Positions 21,375-32,443 of a stretch of 64,000 bases of DNA are shown piece by piece. Where the stretch lies: assembly GCF_000372725.1 (NCBI RefSeq), contig NW_005202428.1, forward strand, positions 1,188,169 to 1,252,168, read 5' to 3'. The position numbers were made by a program, and so were the translations under genes. The stretch comes from Emiliania huxleyi CCMP1516. Its lineage: Eukaryota; Haptophyta; Isochrysidales; Noelaerhabdaceae. The notes beneath the pieces were generated by a model, which was not told where the DNA came from, ran no database searches, and saw only the letters and a list, made by a program, of their open reading frames with translations. The first letter of the stretch is position 1, and each line of letters opens with the position of its first letter.

Positions 21375-22793
21375 TCACGGCCCCGGCGACCACACCTCGA
21401 TCTTCTTGGGCAGCAGCTGGTTCGACAAGTCCTCTCCGTGGCCTAGGCTGCCATATTCACCCTTGCCCCAGCTCCAGACAGCGCCTTCGGCAGTGTTGGC
21501 GAGGCTGTGGTAGCCTCCAGCCGACAGAGCGACGACGCGCTGCCCAGCCAAGGCCTCGACCTTCTTGGGCAGCAGCTGCTTCTGCTCATCGCCGTGGCCT
21601 AACCGGCCGTTGCCTCCACCGCCCCAGCTCCAGAGGGCGCCGTCGGCGGTGAGGACAAGGCTGTGCGCCATTCCAGCCGACACAGCGACGACGCGCTGGC
21701 CAGCAAAGGCCTCGATCTTCTTCGGCAGCTGCTGCTGCTGCTGGTCGCCGTGGCCAAGCTGGCCAAGGCGTCCATCGCCCCAGCTCCAGACGGCTCCGTC
21801 AGCGGTGAGGGCGAGGCTGTGCCATGCTCCCGCCGACACAGCCACGACGCGCTGGCCAGCCAAGGCCTCGATCTTGTTCGGCAGCAGCTGCTCCTGCTCG
21901 TCGCCGTGGCCCAGCTTGCCAAAGAAGCCATCGCCCCAGCTCCAGGCGGCGCCGTCGGCGGTGAGGGCGAGGCTGTGCTGGCCTCCAACCGCCACACCGA
22001 GGACGCGCTGGCCATCAAACGCCTCGACCTTCTTGGGCTCCAGCTGCTCCTGCCCGTCACCGTGGCCCAGCTGGCCATAGGCTCCATAGCCCCAGCTCAA
22101 GACAGCGCCGTCGGCGGTGATGGCCAGACTGTGGTGCTCTCCAGCCGTAACAGCGACGACGCGCTGGTCAGCAAAGGCCTCCACCTTGTTCGGCAGCAGC
22201 TGATTCTGCTCGTCGCCGTGGCCCAGCTGGCCAAAGCCTCCTACGCCCCAGCTCCAGACGCTGCCGCCGGCCGTAAGGGCGAGGCTGTGCCCGCCTCCAG
22301 CCGCCACGCTCACAGCGCGCTCTCCCAGCGTCGAGGGAAGGCGGGTCGGCGTATTGAGCCGCGTCACGCCCTCGCCGTGGCCGAGGACCCAGGGACTGTT
22401 CGCTGAACCGCACGACGAGAGCCGCCCCTCGCCGTCGATGAAAAGGCTGTGCGTAAAGCCTGCAGACGCCCTCGCCGGCGGGTTGGCCTCGCGCAGCAGC
22501 GCCGAATAGCACAGCCACCGCACGACGCAGCCCTCGCCCTCTGGCAGCGCCGGCAGCTCGAAGCCGCGCTCTTGCGCCCACAAGCGGATGCCCTCCTCCG
22601 CAAGCGAGGCGTGAAAGAGCAGCGAGACGGCCGCGACGCGAGCGATGTCGACGGGGACGCAGCGAGAGAGGGCGCGCGCGAGGAGCTCCGTGGGGAGGTC
22701 GAGGAGGCGGGTGGGCGGCGGCGTGTCTGGCGAGGGAGCGGCGGTGGCGGCGGTGGCGAGGCGGCGCGAGCGGCGGCGCGGCGGGGTGGACAT
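21375..22793 (-). CDS. F-box-like / RCC1-repeat protein
   Basis: Intronless frame of 472 residues. Residues 28-65 (RLLDLPTELLARALSRCVPV) look like an F-box, which would link the protein to an SCF ubiquitin ligase. The remainder is six to seven RCC1-type blades, each carrying HSLALTADG, VWSWG and G-x-G-x-L-G-H-G-D. A beta-propeller for protein binding is expected. The blades are nearly identical at DNA level with a period of about 156-159 bp, so recent internal amplification or gene conversion is likely. The start ATG lies only 48 bp from the divergent acyltransferase start. Confidence 0.9.
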   Translation of the reverse strand: MSTPPRRRSRRLATAATAAPSPDTPPPTRLLDLPTELLARALSRCVPVDIARVAAVSLLFHASLAEEGIRLWAQERGFELPALPEGEGCVVRWLCYSALLREANPPARASAGFTHSLFIDGEGRLSSCGSANSPWVLGHGEGVTRLNTPTRLPSTLGERAVSVAAGGGHSLALTAGGSVWSWGVGGFGQLGHGDEQNQLLPNKVEAFADQRVVAVTAGEHHSLAITADGAVLSWGYGAYGQLGHGDGQEQLEPKKVEAFDGQRVLGVAVGGQHSLALTADGAAWSWGDGFFGKLGHGDEQEQLLPNKIEALAGQRVVAVSAGAWHSLALTADGAVWSWGDGRLGQLGHGDQQQQQLPKKIEAFAGQRVVAVSAGMAHSLVLTADGALWSWGGGGNGRLGHGDEQKQLLPKKVEALAGQRVVALSAGGYHSLANTAEGAVWSWGKGEYGSLGHGEDLSNQLLPKKIEVWSPGP

Positions 22794-22841
22794 CGCGTGA
22801 AAAGAAAAAGAAAAAACGAAAAAAGAAACAATCCCTGCTTC
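22794..22841. promoter_or_regulatory. 48-bp divergent intergenic region
   Basis: The RCC1 gene starts leftward at 22793 and the acyltransferase starts rightward at 22842. The 48 bp between start codons is A-rich on the plus strand (aaaagaaaaagaaaaaacg). Both 5' UTRs and any core promoter must overlap the genes or be minimal. Confidence 0.6.
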
Positions 22842-23940
22842 ATGCCGCAGCGACCCCCGGACCTGCGTTTCGGCGTCTCATGGTTCGCCGTCGCGGTCAC
22901 ATTCGCTGTGTGCGTCGCCTGTTGCTGCTTCGTGGGGCAGTGGGGACTCTGGCTCCATCGAGCACAAGGCGGGCCTGCGCTGCCGCCGGATCCGACCGTG
23001 CAGCAAACTCAGCTCGACTGCAACTGTGCGCGAGAGCACCTCATCAACCAGTACTTTGTACGTGCTGCCACGTCCACACGACCACGCACGCACGCACGCA
23101 CGCACACACGTAGCCCTCACCTTGCCATAGGACCGGAAGTACGTGCTGCCAGAGGAGCTCCTCACCCTCGATCGTCCCGCCATCATCTGCGTCACGCCGC
23201 ACAACATCCTTCCGTGGTCGACCAGTGGTGCCATCTCAAAGCTGTTTGGCGGGAGGCTGACAGACTGGGGCGGCGCTCCCGTCCTGTTCAAGCTGCCGAT
23301 GCTCAGGCCGCTGTTGGCCCAGTTTGGCACCTTCCCCGCCGGCAAGAAGGGGATCCACCAATCGCTCGCGGACGGCAACAACGTGGGCCTGGTCCTGGAC
23401 GGCATTGCCGGCATCGTGTTCTGCCGGGCGCGCGGCCACGGGGACGAGCAGCTGTACCTGCGCAAGCGCAAGGCCGTGTGTGCCATTGCGCTGCAATCGG
23501 GAGCGCCCATCGTCCCAGCCTACTGCTTTGGCTCCAACGAGGTCGCGACGGTCCTCGCCGACCCGCTCGGGCTGCTTCGCTGGCTGTCGATCCGCTTCGA
23601 CGTCTCTCTGACGCCCTTCGTCGGCCGCTGGGGGGTTCCGATGGGTGCCCCGCGGCGGAAGCCGCTGCTTCTCGCGTTCGGGCCCGCCATCGAGTGCACA
23701 CAGCTGCCCCTCGACTGCGACGCGGCCGCCGTGAGCGCCGCTGTCGACGCGAAGCACGCGGAACTGCTCGAGGGCTACCGCACAATTTTCGAGACGCACA
23801 AGGAGGCGTACGGGTACACCCCTCCCTGGAAGCGATGTGCGCCTGCTCAAATTCTTTCCGACTTTCGTTCCGCAGTTGAGCGTGAACACACGACGCCGGT
23901 CCACCTCTCCAGCCTACCCCATACGCCGGGACACGAGTGA
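22842..23940 (+). CDS. DGAT2-family acyltransferase
   Basis: Diacylglycerol/monoacylglycerol acyltransferase type (DAGAT family), an ER membrane enzyme of triacylglycerol synthesis. Two exons, 22842-23057 and 23131-23940, with a GT-AG intron containing a cacg microsatellite; phase 0 closes. Exon 1 has a transmembrane segment (WFAVAVTFAVCVACCCFV) and ends NQYF, matching the Y-F-P block. Exon 2 has ICVTPHNILPWST where DGAT2 proteins carry H-P-H-G, then GGAPVLFKLPMLRPLLA, VLDGIAGIVF and IVPAYCFGSNE. The active-site H is present, but the flanking H and G are T and N, so donor or acceptor specificity may differ. An optional 39-bp in-frame intron near 23840 cannot be excluded. Confidence 0.85.
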
Positions 23941-23949
23941 GCGCGCTGC

Positions 23950-24337
23950 TCCGACCCCCCCCCCCCCCCCCCTTTTTCCCGGAAGGAAGGGGGCAAGGGG
24001 GGAGACCCCCTGGTCACGGGGAATAGGTGGGGGGGTTCCCTCGTTTGCCGTCGCTGGGGGGGGGGTGGGTTTTTTTTCCCCCCCACGCCCCCCTTGGAGA
24101 AAGAGGAGAACCCCCCCCCCCCCCCGGCGGAGGGATTTCTTTTGGTTTTTCTTTTTTTGGTTTTGTTTCGTCGCTGGCTGGTGGTGGCTGGGCTTAGTTG
24201 TTTGCCACACACACCCCTTTAGGGTCACAGCCCCCCCCCCCCCCCCCGCGCTCGCGCGATTTCTTTTCCTTGTTCTTCTCGGTTCTTGTTTTTAAAACCA
24301 TTGTTTTTTTTCTTACGCTGGACAGCGCAACGCGCGC
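23950..24337. other. homopolymer-rich intergenic region
   Basis: Several runs of 12-18 C or G (23956, 24056, 24112, 24232) separated by t-rich stretches. Likely error-prone in sequencing. No gene seen; it is the 5' flank of the P-type ATPase. Confidence 0.7.
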
Positions 24338-27300
24338 ATGAACGCGATACCGGTGGCGGACGAGGACTCGGACGACCTTCCGCTGGTTCGGGTGCGCTGC
24401 TACGCGCGGCGGGCGCTCCACTGGCGGCTCGACGTGGCTCCGCTCTGCGCCGCGTATGCCGCTGCGTTTGGCGCCTACGCCCTTCGGCCCGAGCTAGAGG
24501 AGGTGGCTGTCGTCGGCACGCCGTGCCTAGTGCTGGCGCACCTGCTGCTCTTCCTCGCCACGCACTGGTCTGTCCGCGTCCGGTGCGCCACCCAGCTCTA
24601 CGCCTGCCCTCCGGCCAGAGCATCGCTGGTCTGCGCCGAACCCGCCTCCGGAGCGCCGCGCCTCTGCCCGCTGGAGCGCGAGGCGGCCGCGCCGGACGCC
24701 TTCTTCTTCACCTACCACAAGCGCAAGTACCTCCTCGGTGCTGCTGGCAAGGGCGGCGGCTCGCCGTCATGCCGCAAGCTGCGGATGCCGTCGAGCGAGC
24801 CGCTCTCGCACTACGCCGAGTGCGCGGGGCTGCAGACGCCGGCGGCGGTCGAGGCGGCGCGGGCGCGGTACGGGTCGAACGACTTCTCCATCCCGCGGCC
24901 CGCCTTCTCCGAGCTGCTGCAGGAGCACGCGACGGCACCTTTCTTCGTCTTTCAGATGCTCTGCGTGCTGCTCTGGCGCCCGCGACTGCTAGCGCTCCGC
25001 GGCCGAGCCCAGCGCCTCTCCACGCCCACCGGCTGTGCACGGCGTGTGGCGTAGGTGCCTCGACGACTACTGGTACTACTCGGTCTTCACGCTGCTGATG
25101 CTGCTCCTTTTCGAGTGCGAGATCAGTCGAGATCGGTCGAGATCAGTCGAGATCAGTCGAGATCGATCGAGGTCGTCCGTCGCGCAGTCGTGCCCTCTGT
25201 GAAGGCAGCACTCCTCGGATCTCTCTCCCCCCCCGAGGTGCACCGTCATCAAGTCGCGCCTCCGCAACGTCGACGAGCTCTCCGAGCTAGCCACGCCCGC
25301 CTCGGCCGTGCTCGCCCGCCGCTGCGGTTGGGGGCGCATGTCCTCGTCCTAGCCACCTTTGAGCAGCGCTGGTTCATACCTCCGGCCGTGAACAGGCAAG
25401 TGGGAGCGGCTCTCGTCGACCGACTTGCTCCCGGGTGACCTCGTCGCGCTCGCGCGCACGCCGGCCAGCCGCCTCTAGATGCTGAACACAGGGCGTTGAC
25501 CTCACACCGCTCGAGAGGCCACGTATTCGACGGGACTCGGCTGGATTCTACAGTGGATTCCCGCCCCGACTTTTCGACGCAGCGAGCCGCCCCATCTCGG
25601 CCATCTCTGCCCACATCCCCCCACAATTCCCCACATCTCCCCAACTCTCCATCCCACAGGCGAACCGCCTCCTCGGCCAGCCAGTCGACACCATCGTGCC
25701 GGCGGACGTGCTTCTGCTCCACGGCTCGAGGCGCCTAGATGCGGGAGAAGACACGAGGGTGCCCTCGCGAGCAGCCGACACGAACACTCCCGGAGACAGC
25801 GATGTGTCTCCGCGACACAGAGAGCTCTGCTCTCCCTCCCGGCGGCGGCGGCCTCGCGCACTAGTCGTGACTCGCCGGCAGACGGCGGAGGGGTCGTCAG
25901 AGAGCGAGCATTCGTCTCTAGCGAGCCGCAGACACGAGGGGACTCATCTCCACGGCACCCGACGGCACCTTCGCGCCGTGTCCACGCCCTCGTGCCGACA
26001 CACACACTGCTGCACGCAGCACACCGTCTCCGTCTCCGTCCCCCCCCCCCCCCCCCTCCCCTGGCGCAACCCCGCTCCGGGCCCGCTCGCCCTCCACGAC
26101 TCCAAGACATGTCCATCCCCCGCCCACATAGACACAGACATGTCCCACGTCCCCACGACACGTCCACGACACGTCCCGCAGGCTCGCTCGCCCTCAACGA
26201 GTCCGCGCTCACCGGCGAGTCGACGCCGCAGCTCAAGGAGCCCCTCCCCTCGCTCGGCCTCCCCCCCTCCACGCGGCTCAACCTCGCCGAGCACCGCGCC
26301 TGCGTCGCCCTCGGCGGCACCAAGCTGCTGCAGCACTCCGCCGGAACCCAGCCGCGCTCGCAGCAGCCGCCCGGCGGCGGCGCCGTCGGCGTCGTCCTGC
26401 GAACCGGCTTCCACTCGTCGCAGGGCAAGCTGATGCTCTCCTCCTAGATGCCTACGGCAGAGCACATGTCTGTGCTCGTCGGCCTCGTCTTCTCGCGGTG
26501 CTGCGAGTGCACTGCACGAGCCCCCGTCCTCCCGCCCCCCCCTACAACTCTCTGCCGTCTCTCCACAGCGCAGGCGCACCATCCTGTCCGCGACGGAGCT
26601 CTGAGTTAATCAGTGGGCTGGTTACTTCACTAATCAGGCGAACGATCCTCTTCGCGACGGAGCGGGTAAACGGCTCTGACCGCGAGACGCTGCTCTTCAT
26701 CCTCTTCCTGCTCGCCTTCGCCATCGCCGCCGCCGGCCACGTCCTCTCCGTCGGTCTTGCCGACCCGGCTCGCTCGCGGCGAGCCTCAAGACTCAACCGA
26801 CACACCTCCGAGACACACCCGACACACGGACCCGAGATCCGCGAGGCGCGTCCGAGACACGTCCTAGACACGTCCGAGACTCATACGACGAGACGGCCGC
26901 ACTGCTCCGCACGGTGATCACAGTGCGGTGGTCGCGCCTCTCCACGCCTCCGCCTGTGTGGACAGGCACAAGCTAAGGTAAGGTAAGGTAAAATTCTAGG
27001 TACAAGCTCGCGCTGCACTGCATGATGATCGTCACGTCGGTCGTGCCGCCCGAGCTGCCGATGGAGCGCTCGCTCGCCGTCAACCTCCCGCTGCTGTGAG
27101 CGGCGTCTCTTCACACCTCCAGCTGTGAACAGGAGCTCTCCCTCGCCGTGAACCACTCGCTGCTCGCGCTGCACCGGCGGGACATCTTCTGCACCGAGCC
27201 CTTCCGCATCCCTTTCGCGGGCAAGGTGCAGCTCTGCTGCTTCGACAAGACGGGCACGCTCACCTCGGACGACCTCGTCGTGCAGGGCGTTGCAGCCGTC

Positions 27301-29125
27301 CCGTCTGGCAGCGGCGGCGGCAGCAAAGGCAGCGATGGCGGTAGCGACGGCGGCGGCGGCGGCGGTAGCGACGGCGGCGGGGCGGCGTCCACAGGGAAGG
27401 CGGCCGCAGGGAAGGCCGCAGGGGGCGCGGGGACGGGGTCGGGCGGCCTCGTGTCGGAGCTGATTTCGCCGCTCGCGCTGCCCGCGCCGAGCGTCGCCGT
27501 GCTCGCCGGCTGCCACCACCTCATGCTTGTCGACGGGTGCGGGGCGCAGCCTCCTCCCCCTCCTCCTCCATCCACCACCACCTCCTCCTCGATCAGCCAC
27601 TCGAGATCCTCCCGAGACCCGCACAAAAACGCAATTGCGCTGCCACCCGCCCGCCACCGACCCCGCCGACGCCTCTGCACGCCGCCTCTGCCCGCACCGC
27701 CTCTGCACGCCGCCTCTGCACGCCGCCTCTGTCCGCACCGCCATGCCCACAGTTACACGCACGCCTGCTGACGCGTCCGCGACACGCCTGCAGCGAGCTG
27801 CTCGGCGACCCGATGGACAAGGCGGCCGTCGGCGCGGTTGGCTGGAGCTACGCGCTCGAGGGGCTGTGCGTCAGCCGCGCGCCGAGCAGGCGCGGCTCCC
27901 TGCGCCTCCTGCAGCGCTTCGCCTTCGCGTCGAGCCTCAAGCGGTCGAGCACGGTCGTCGAGGTCGAGAGCCTCGACGGCGCGGCGCCTCCGCCGCAGCA
28001 GCGGCTCCGCGCGCTCTGCAAAGGCGCGCCGCAGCGCGCGTGCGTGCGTGCGCGCGCCGCTCGCTGCGGGAGGGGAGGGCCGCTGTCCACTCACCTCCGG
28101 CCGTGCCGCGAGTAGGAGCGCCGGAGACGGTGCGCGAGCTGCTCGGCCGCGTGCCAGAGGGGTGCGGCGCCGCCCAGCTCCTGGAGAGAGACGGCCCCCC
28201 AGACGGGTCTGCCGCCCGCGGGCAGGTACGACGCCGCCTACCTCCACCACGCGCAGCAGGGCAAGCGCGTGCTCGCGCTGGCGTACAAGATGCTGCCGCA
28301 GCTGCAGCCGCAGGAGGCGCGCAGGCTCTGTCCCTCTTCTCTTTTACTAGCTCGAGACGACTCGGCGTGTGCCCCATCGTTTCGTGTGCACGGCAACGAC
28401 CCACCCCGGTGCGTTCACACACCCCCGGTGCATTCACACCCTCGTGCATTCACACCGCAGGCGCGCAGTCTGTCTCGTGAGGCGGTCGAGTCGGAGCTCA
28501 CCTTTGCCGGCTTCCTCGTGCTGCACTGCCCCGCAAAGTCCGAGTCGGCGGGCGTGCTCGCCGCCCTCTCCTCCTCGTCGCACGGGCTGCAGATGATCAC
28601 CGGCGACCAGATGCTGACGGCGGCCCACGCGGCGGCGCAGCTGCGGTTGATCACAAAGCCGCCCCTCCTCCTCGCCGCCCTCCCTCCTACCGAGGGCGCG
28701 GCGGGCGGGGGCGCGGCGGGCGCGGCCCTTCGGTGGGAGAGCTTCGGCGGCGGCGGCAGCGGCGGCGGCGAGGAGGTCACTGAGCCGTTCGAATCGAGCG
28801 GCGCCGCGATGCGGAGGCTCGCGGAGCGGTACGCCCTCTGCTGCGACGGCGCCGGCTTCGAGGCCCTCCAGCGGCTCGGCCTCCTCGCCTCGGCGCTGCC
28901 GCACGTGTCTGTGCTCGCCCGCATGGCGCCGGACCAAAAGGCGCCGCGCCGAGGCCGAGGCGCTTCTCCCCGCGCGTGACCCACACGCCACTCACCGCAC
29001 GCGGTCTCTCGTGCGAAGGAGCTGGCCCTCAGCGAGCTCAAGCGCGCGGGCATCACGACGCTCATGTGCGGAGACGGCACCAACGACGTAGGCGCGTGCA
29101 ACCCCTCCCCCTTCCCCCACCACAC

Positions 29126-29223
<98 letters not shown>

Positions 29224-30095
29224 CACACACACCGCCAGATCGCCACCACCATTTCACTCCAAGCGCCTCACGGGAGTCCGCACGGCCCGCTGCCGGCATC
29301 CGGAGCCGCAATGCCAGTGCCCATTGAGCCTCAGCGCCGGCGCCGGCAGGAGCGCTCAAGCGGTCGGCTGTCGGCGTCGCGCTGGTCAACGCGACACTTG
29401 TGGCGCCGCCACCGCGCGCCGCCGACGTCGCCGACGAGGTGGCCGGCGCGGAGGCGGCCAGCGCGGGGCAGAGCGGGCTGCGGCAGCGGCGCGGCAGGCC
29501 GGCGGGGCGGCCCGGCCTGCAGGCGGCGAGACTAGCCGAGATTCGCCGAGATTCCGCCGAGATCCGCCGAGATGTGCCGTCGCCCCGGCCTGCAGGAGCG
29601 GCTGCAGGAGCACGAGCTGCCTCGGATGAAGCTCGGCGACGCCTCCATCGCCGCCGCCTTCACCGCGCGCTCTGCGTCGGTCGGCTCGTGCGTCGACATT
29701 ATCACGCAGGGTCGCTGCACGCTCGTGACGACGCTGCAGATGTGCAAGATTCTCGCGCTCAACTGCCTCGTCTCCGCCTTCTCGCTCTCCGTCCTCCACC
29801 TGCAGGGCGTGCGCATGGGCGACACGCAGGCCACGTGCAGCGCTCTCGGCGCCGCTCCGCCGCACGCGCTTCGGACCCTCGCGAGCCGCGCTGTCCGCCT
29901 GAGCTAGCCTCCCTCTCCGCAGGCACGGCCCTCTTCTTCCTCTTCCTCTCCTCGTCGCGACCGCTCTCGCGCCTCTCGAAGCGGCGGCCGCCCGCGTCGG
30001 TGCTCTCGCCGTACGTGTTTTGCTCGATCCTCGCGCAGGTGGCGGCGGCGGCGGCGGCGGTTGTGTGGTGATGGTGTGTGTGTGTGTGTGCGTGC

Positions 30096-30150
<55 letters not shown>

Positions 30151-30784
30151 TGTGGGGGGGGGGGGGGGGGCGTGTGTGTGGGGGCGTGTGGCGGCCGTTG
30201 GCGCACACACCCGGTCAGACACCTGGCAGCACGCCTCCCGTCCCCGCACCGCGCGCGGGTTAGCGAGCGGCGAGAGGAGACCCGCCGCCCTTTCCGCCCT
30301 CTGCCTTGCAGGTAGCGGTGCATCTGCTCGTGCTGCTGCGCACCTCGGCGCACGGCACGCGGAGCCTGGCCGCTCGGCGCCCGCCCCTTGCGAGGTGGGG
30401 CGTGCCTCGGAATAGGCGCTCGGCGAGGAGCACGGGCCGAGCGAGCCGCCCGAGCCGGACGGCGAGTTCGAGCCCTCTTTGCCAAACTCGATCGTGTGGC
30501 TCGTCTCGACCGGGATGCTCATCACCACCTTTGTGGTCAACTACAAAGGGCGGCCCTACATGGAGAGCCTCGCCTCCAACCGCGGCCTGGCGGGCACGCT
30601 CGCCGCCTCGGCGCTGCTCATCCTCACCCTCGCCGCCGGCGCGCTCCCCGACCTCGCCGCCTACCTCGAGCTGGTGCCGATCGAGAGCGAGGCGCTTCGC
30701 GGCGAGCTGCAGGCGCTGCTCGCGATCGACTTTGGCGCGTGCTGGCTGCTCGAGCGGGCAATCTCGCGCCTTTGGTCTTACTGA
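24338..30784 (+). CDS. ATP13A1: P5A-type ATPase (Spf1/ATP13A1), ER transmembrane-helix dislocase
   Basis: P5A ATPases extract mistargeted helices from the ER membrane. I rebuilt 19 exons that close to 1,223 codons, like the animal protein. Exon ends: 24338-24975, 25055-25114, 25238-25326, 25396-25463, 25660-25723, 26182-26434, 26638-26778, 27000-27063, 27133-27536, 27794-28023, 28116-28161, 28226-28316, 28461-28940, 29019-29091, 29350-29522, 29596-29848, 29923-30038, 30312-30371 and 30416-30784. Landmarks: [45 protein letters not shown] (P5A-specific), [20 protein letters not shown] (phosphorylated Asp about 497), [25 protein letters not shown] and ALRYILQ-free C-terminal helices ending SRLWSY. 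A Gly/Ser insertion follows the P-site. Donors are 12 GC, 5 GT and 1 apparent GA. All catalytic motifs are intact. Confidence 0.96.
29118..29232. repeat. (CA)n microsatellite in intron 14
   Basis: About 55 CA units, almost perfect, inside the intron between the GDGTND exon and the next exon of the P5A ATPase. Confidence 0.95.
30072..30150. repeat. (GT)n microsatellite in intron 17
   Basis: About 38 GT units with a few gc interruptions, followed by a run of about 18 G, inside a P5A ATPase intron. With the CA tract 0.9 kb upstream it forms a complementary pair that could base-pair in the pre-mRNA. Confidence 0.95.
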
Positions 30785-31024
30785 GGCACCCAGTTGGGCG
30801 CCGGAAACCTCAGTCAGCGAAGCGGGGGCGTCCACAGATATTATAACGCCCGAGAGGAGCCGCGAGGGGTAGGGCTTGTGAACCGAAGAGGAACCAATTA
30901 AACGAAATCCAAATCCTTCAAAGTGAAAAACTTCAGAAAGAAAAAAGAAAAACGAAGCGCCGCTCCAGCAGCCAGCGGCTCGCTCCTTTTGAATCGTCTG
31001 AGCCGCCGCAGCCCTACACTACGT

Positions 31025-31995
31025 ATGAGCGAGAGGAGCAAAGGTCCGTGCGGCTTCCCACTCAGTATCCGCGAGTATGTGCAGGCCGCCTGGTCGATTG
31101 CCACAGGGCAATTCATGACCGTCGGCGACTCACCGCTGGCCGATCTCAAGGAACAGACCACCAACATGTCCACCAACATCGGCTTGATGTCAGCCTTGGT
31201 GCTCACCATGATTGTCCCGCTCATGTACGATGCAGGACTTGGTCCGCAAAACAACTCGTACATGGTCACAGACCCTTTCTGGGTCGGCTCCCTGTACTTT
31301 GCACTTGCGTGTTCAGCGTCGTGGACCTTTGCAATCAGTACCGTTTTTGCTGTGCTCAAACCATGGCACTGAACGAAACTGGGAGCTCTCGGGAGGCCAA
31401 CCACTTCGTCATGATCGCGTCAACGGAACTTCGCACGACCAGCGATCTGTTCACTCTCTCGTGGGTCATGCTCGTTGGCGTTGTCGTCCTCTGGGCGAGC
31501 ATCGTTTGCTTTGACCTGTCTGGAAACGAAGACTGCGATGAATCTTGCAACATGCCGGGAGCTTTCGCTGCTATGATTGTCACCTGCAACGCCATCAGCG
31601 CCTATGCGTGCTTCCGTGCATGCTCTTTGATAGCAAAACTCTACAAATGCAAGGAAAACAGCCCAATAGTGTCGTGGTGGCCTCGCCCTCCGAATGCGCT
31701 TACACCAACGGCCGACTGGATTCACGACCCCACGACGCAAGAGGTCCTGGGACTCTTGAGCGAGTACCTCGCGCATGACAAGGGCAAGGTGACACCAACG
31801 GGATTCAAAGAGTATCTGATCAACAGCTCGAGCAAAGGTGCCGGGGCCTTGAGCTATCTGGCCGAGCGAACTGCAGACAGAGTGTTCGAACGCGCAATCG
31901 ATCTGATGATCGATTCCGATCTCAAGCACTGCTCAAACGAGGATGCAAACGAAGATGCAAACGTGAGCCACCTGCGCGTCTGCACTGCTGAGTAG
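31025..31995 (+). CDS. hypothetical four-helix membrane protein
   Basis: 307 residues if a 47-bp GC-AG intron (31349-31395) is removed; it joins TFAISTVF to ANHFVMIASTELR in phase. Four hydrophobic helices: NIGLMSALVLTMIVPLMY, WVGSLYFALACSASWTFAIS, TLSWVMLVGVVVLWASIVCF and FAAMIVTCNAISAYACF. The C-terminal 90 residues are soluble and acidic, ending with repeated NEDANEDAN. I recognise no family. GC and codon use are visibly lower than in the flanking genes. Read without the intron it would look frameshifted, so the intron call matters. Confidence 0.75.
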
Positions 31996-32443
31996 CGAGT
32001 CGAGCGAGGACGCGTATGTCACTGTGAGTGGTCTCTATACTCTAAACGCGCCGTCCGTCCCCGGCCCGCCGTCTGGCCCGGCTCACCATCACAACTACCT
32101 TAAGGCCAACGACACCCCGCCCTCCGAAAACAACAAAATGCTCAATGGTCAAGATGCTCAAAAACGAAAACAAAACGACCGATACACACACCGGGCAATG
32201 TAGATACAAGGGAGCGTGTCATCCGCGCGTATGCAGCAACATGCAACATCAACGGCGAGGTGTTACGGCGTAATACCCTTACGGTGTTAGCTAGGAGGTT
32301 AGTGAGTACAGTGTGTACTCTGTACAGAGAGGCGAAGAACCTCTAACGTGTCAGGCTACACCGGCGCGGTATGGGTGGACGCTCGACAGGAGATGGTTAA
32401 AAACTTCTTTCGTGCTTGCGTGCCGTTGCGGCACTCCGGGAGT
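31996..32443. other. intergenic between convergent genes
   Basis: Moderate GC with acgaaaacaaaacg patches and a tgtgtactctgtaca inverted motif near 32310. No gene seen. Confidence 0.5.

Noticed and set aside
31349..31395. Frameshift in the four-helix membrane gene
   Set aside because: A 47-bp GC-AG intron restores one frame with a smooth helix, which fits the other introns in the window better.
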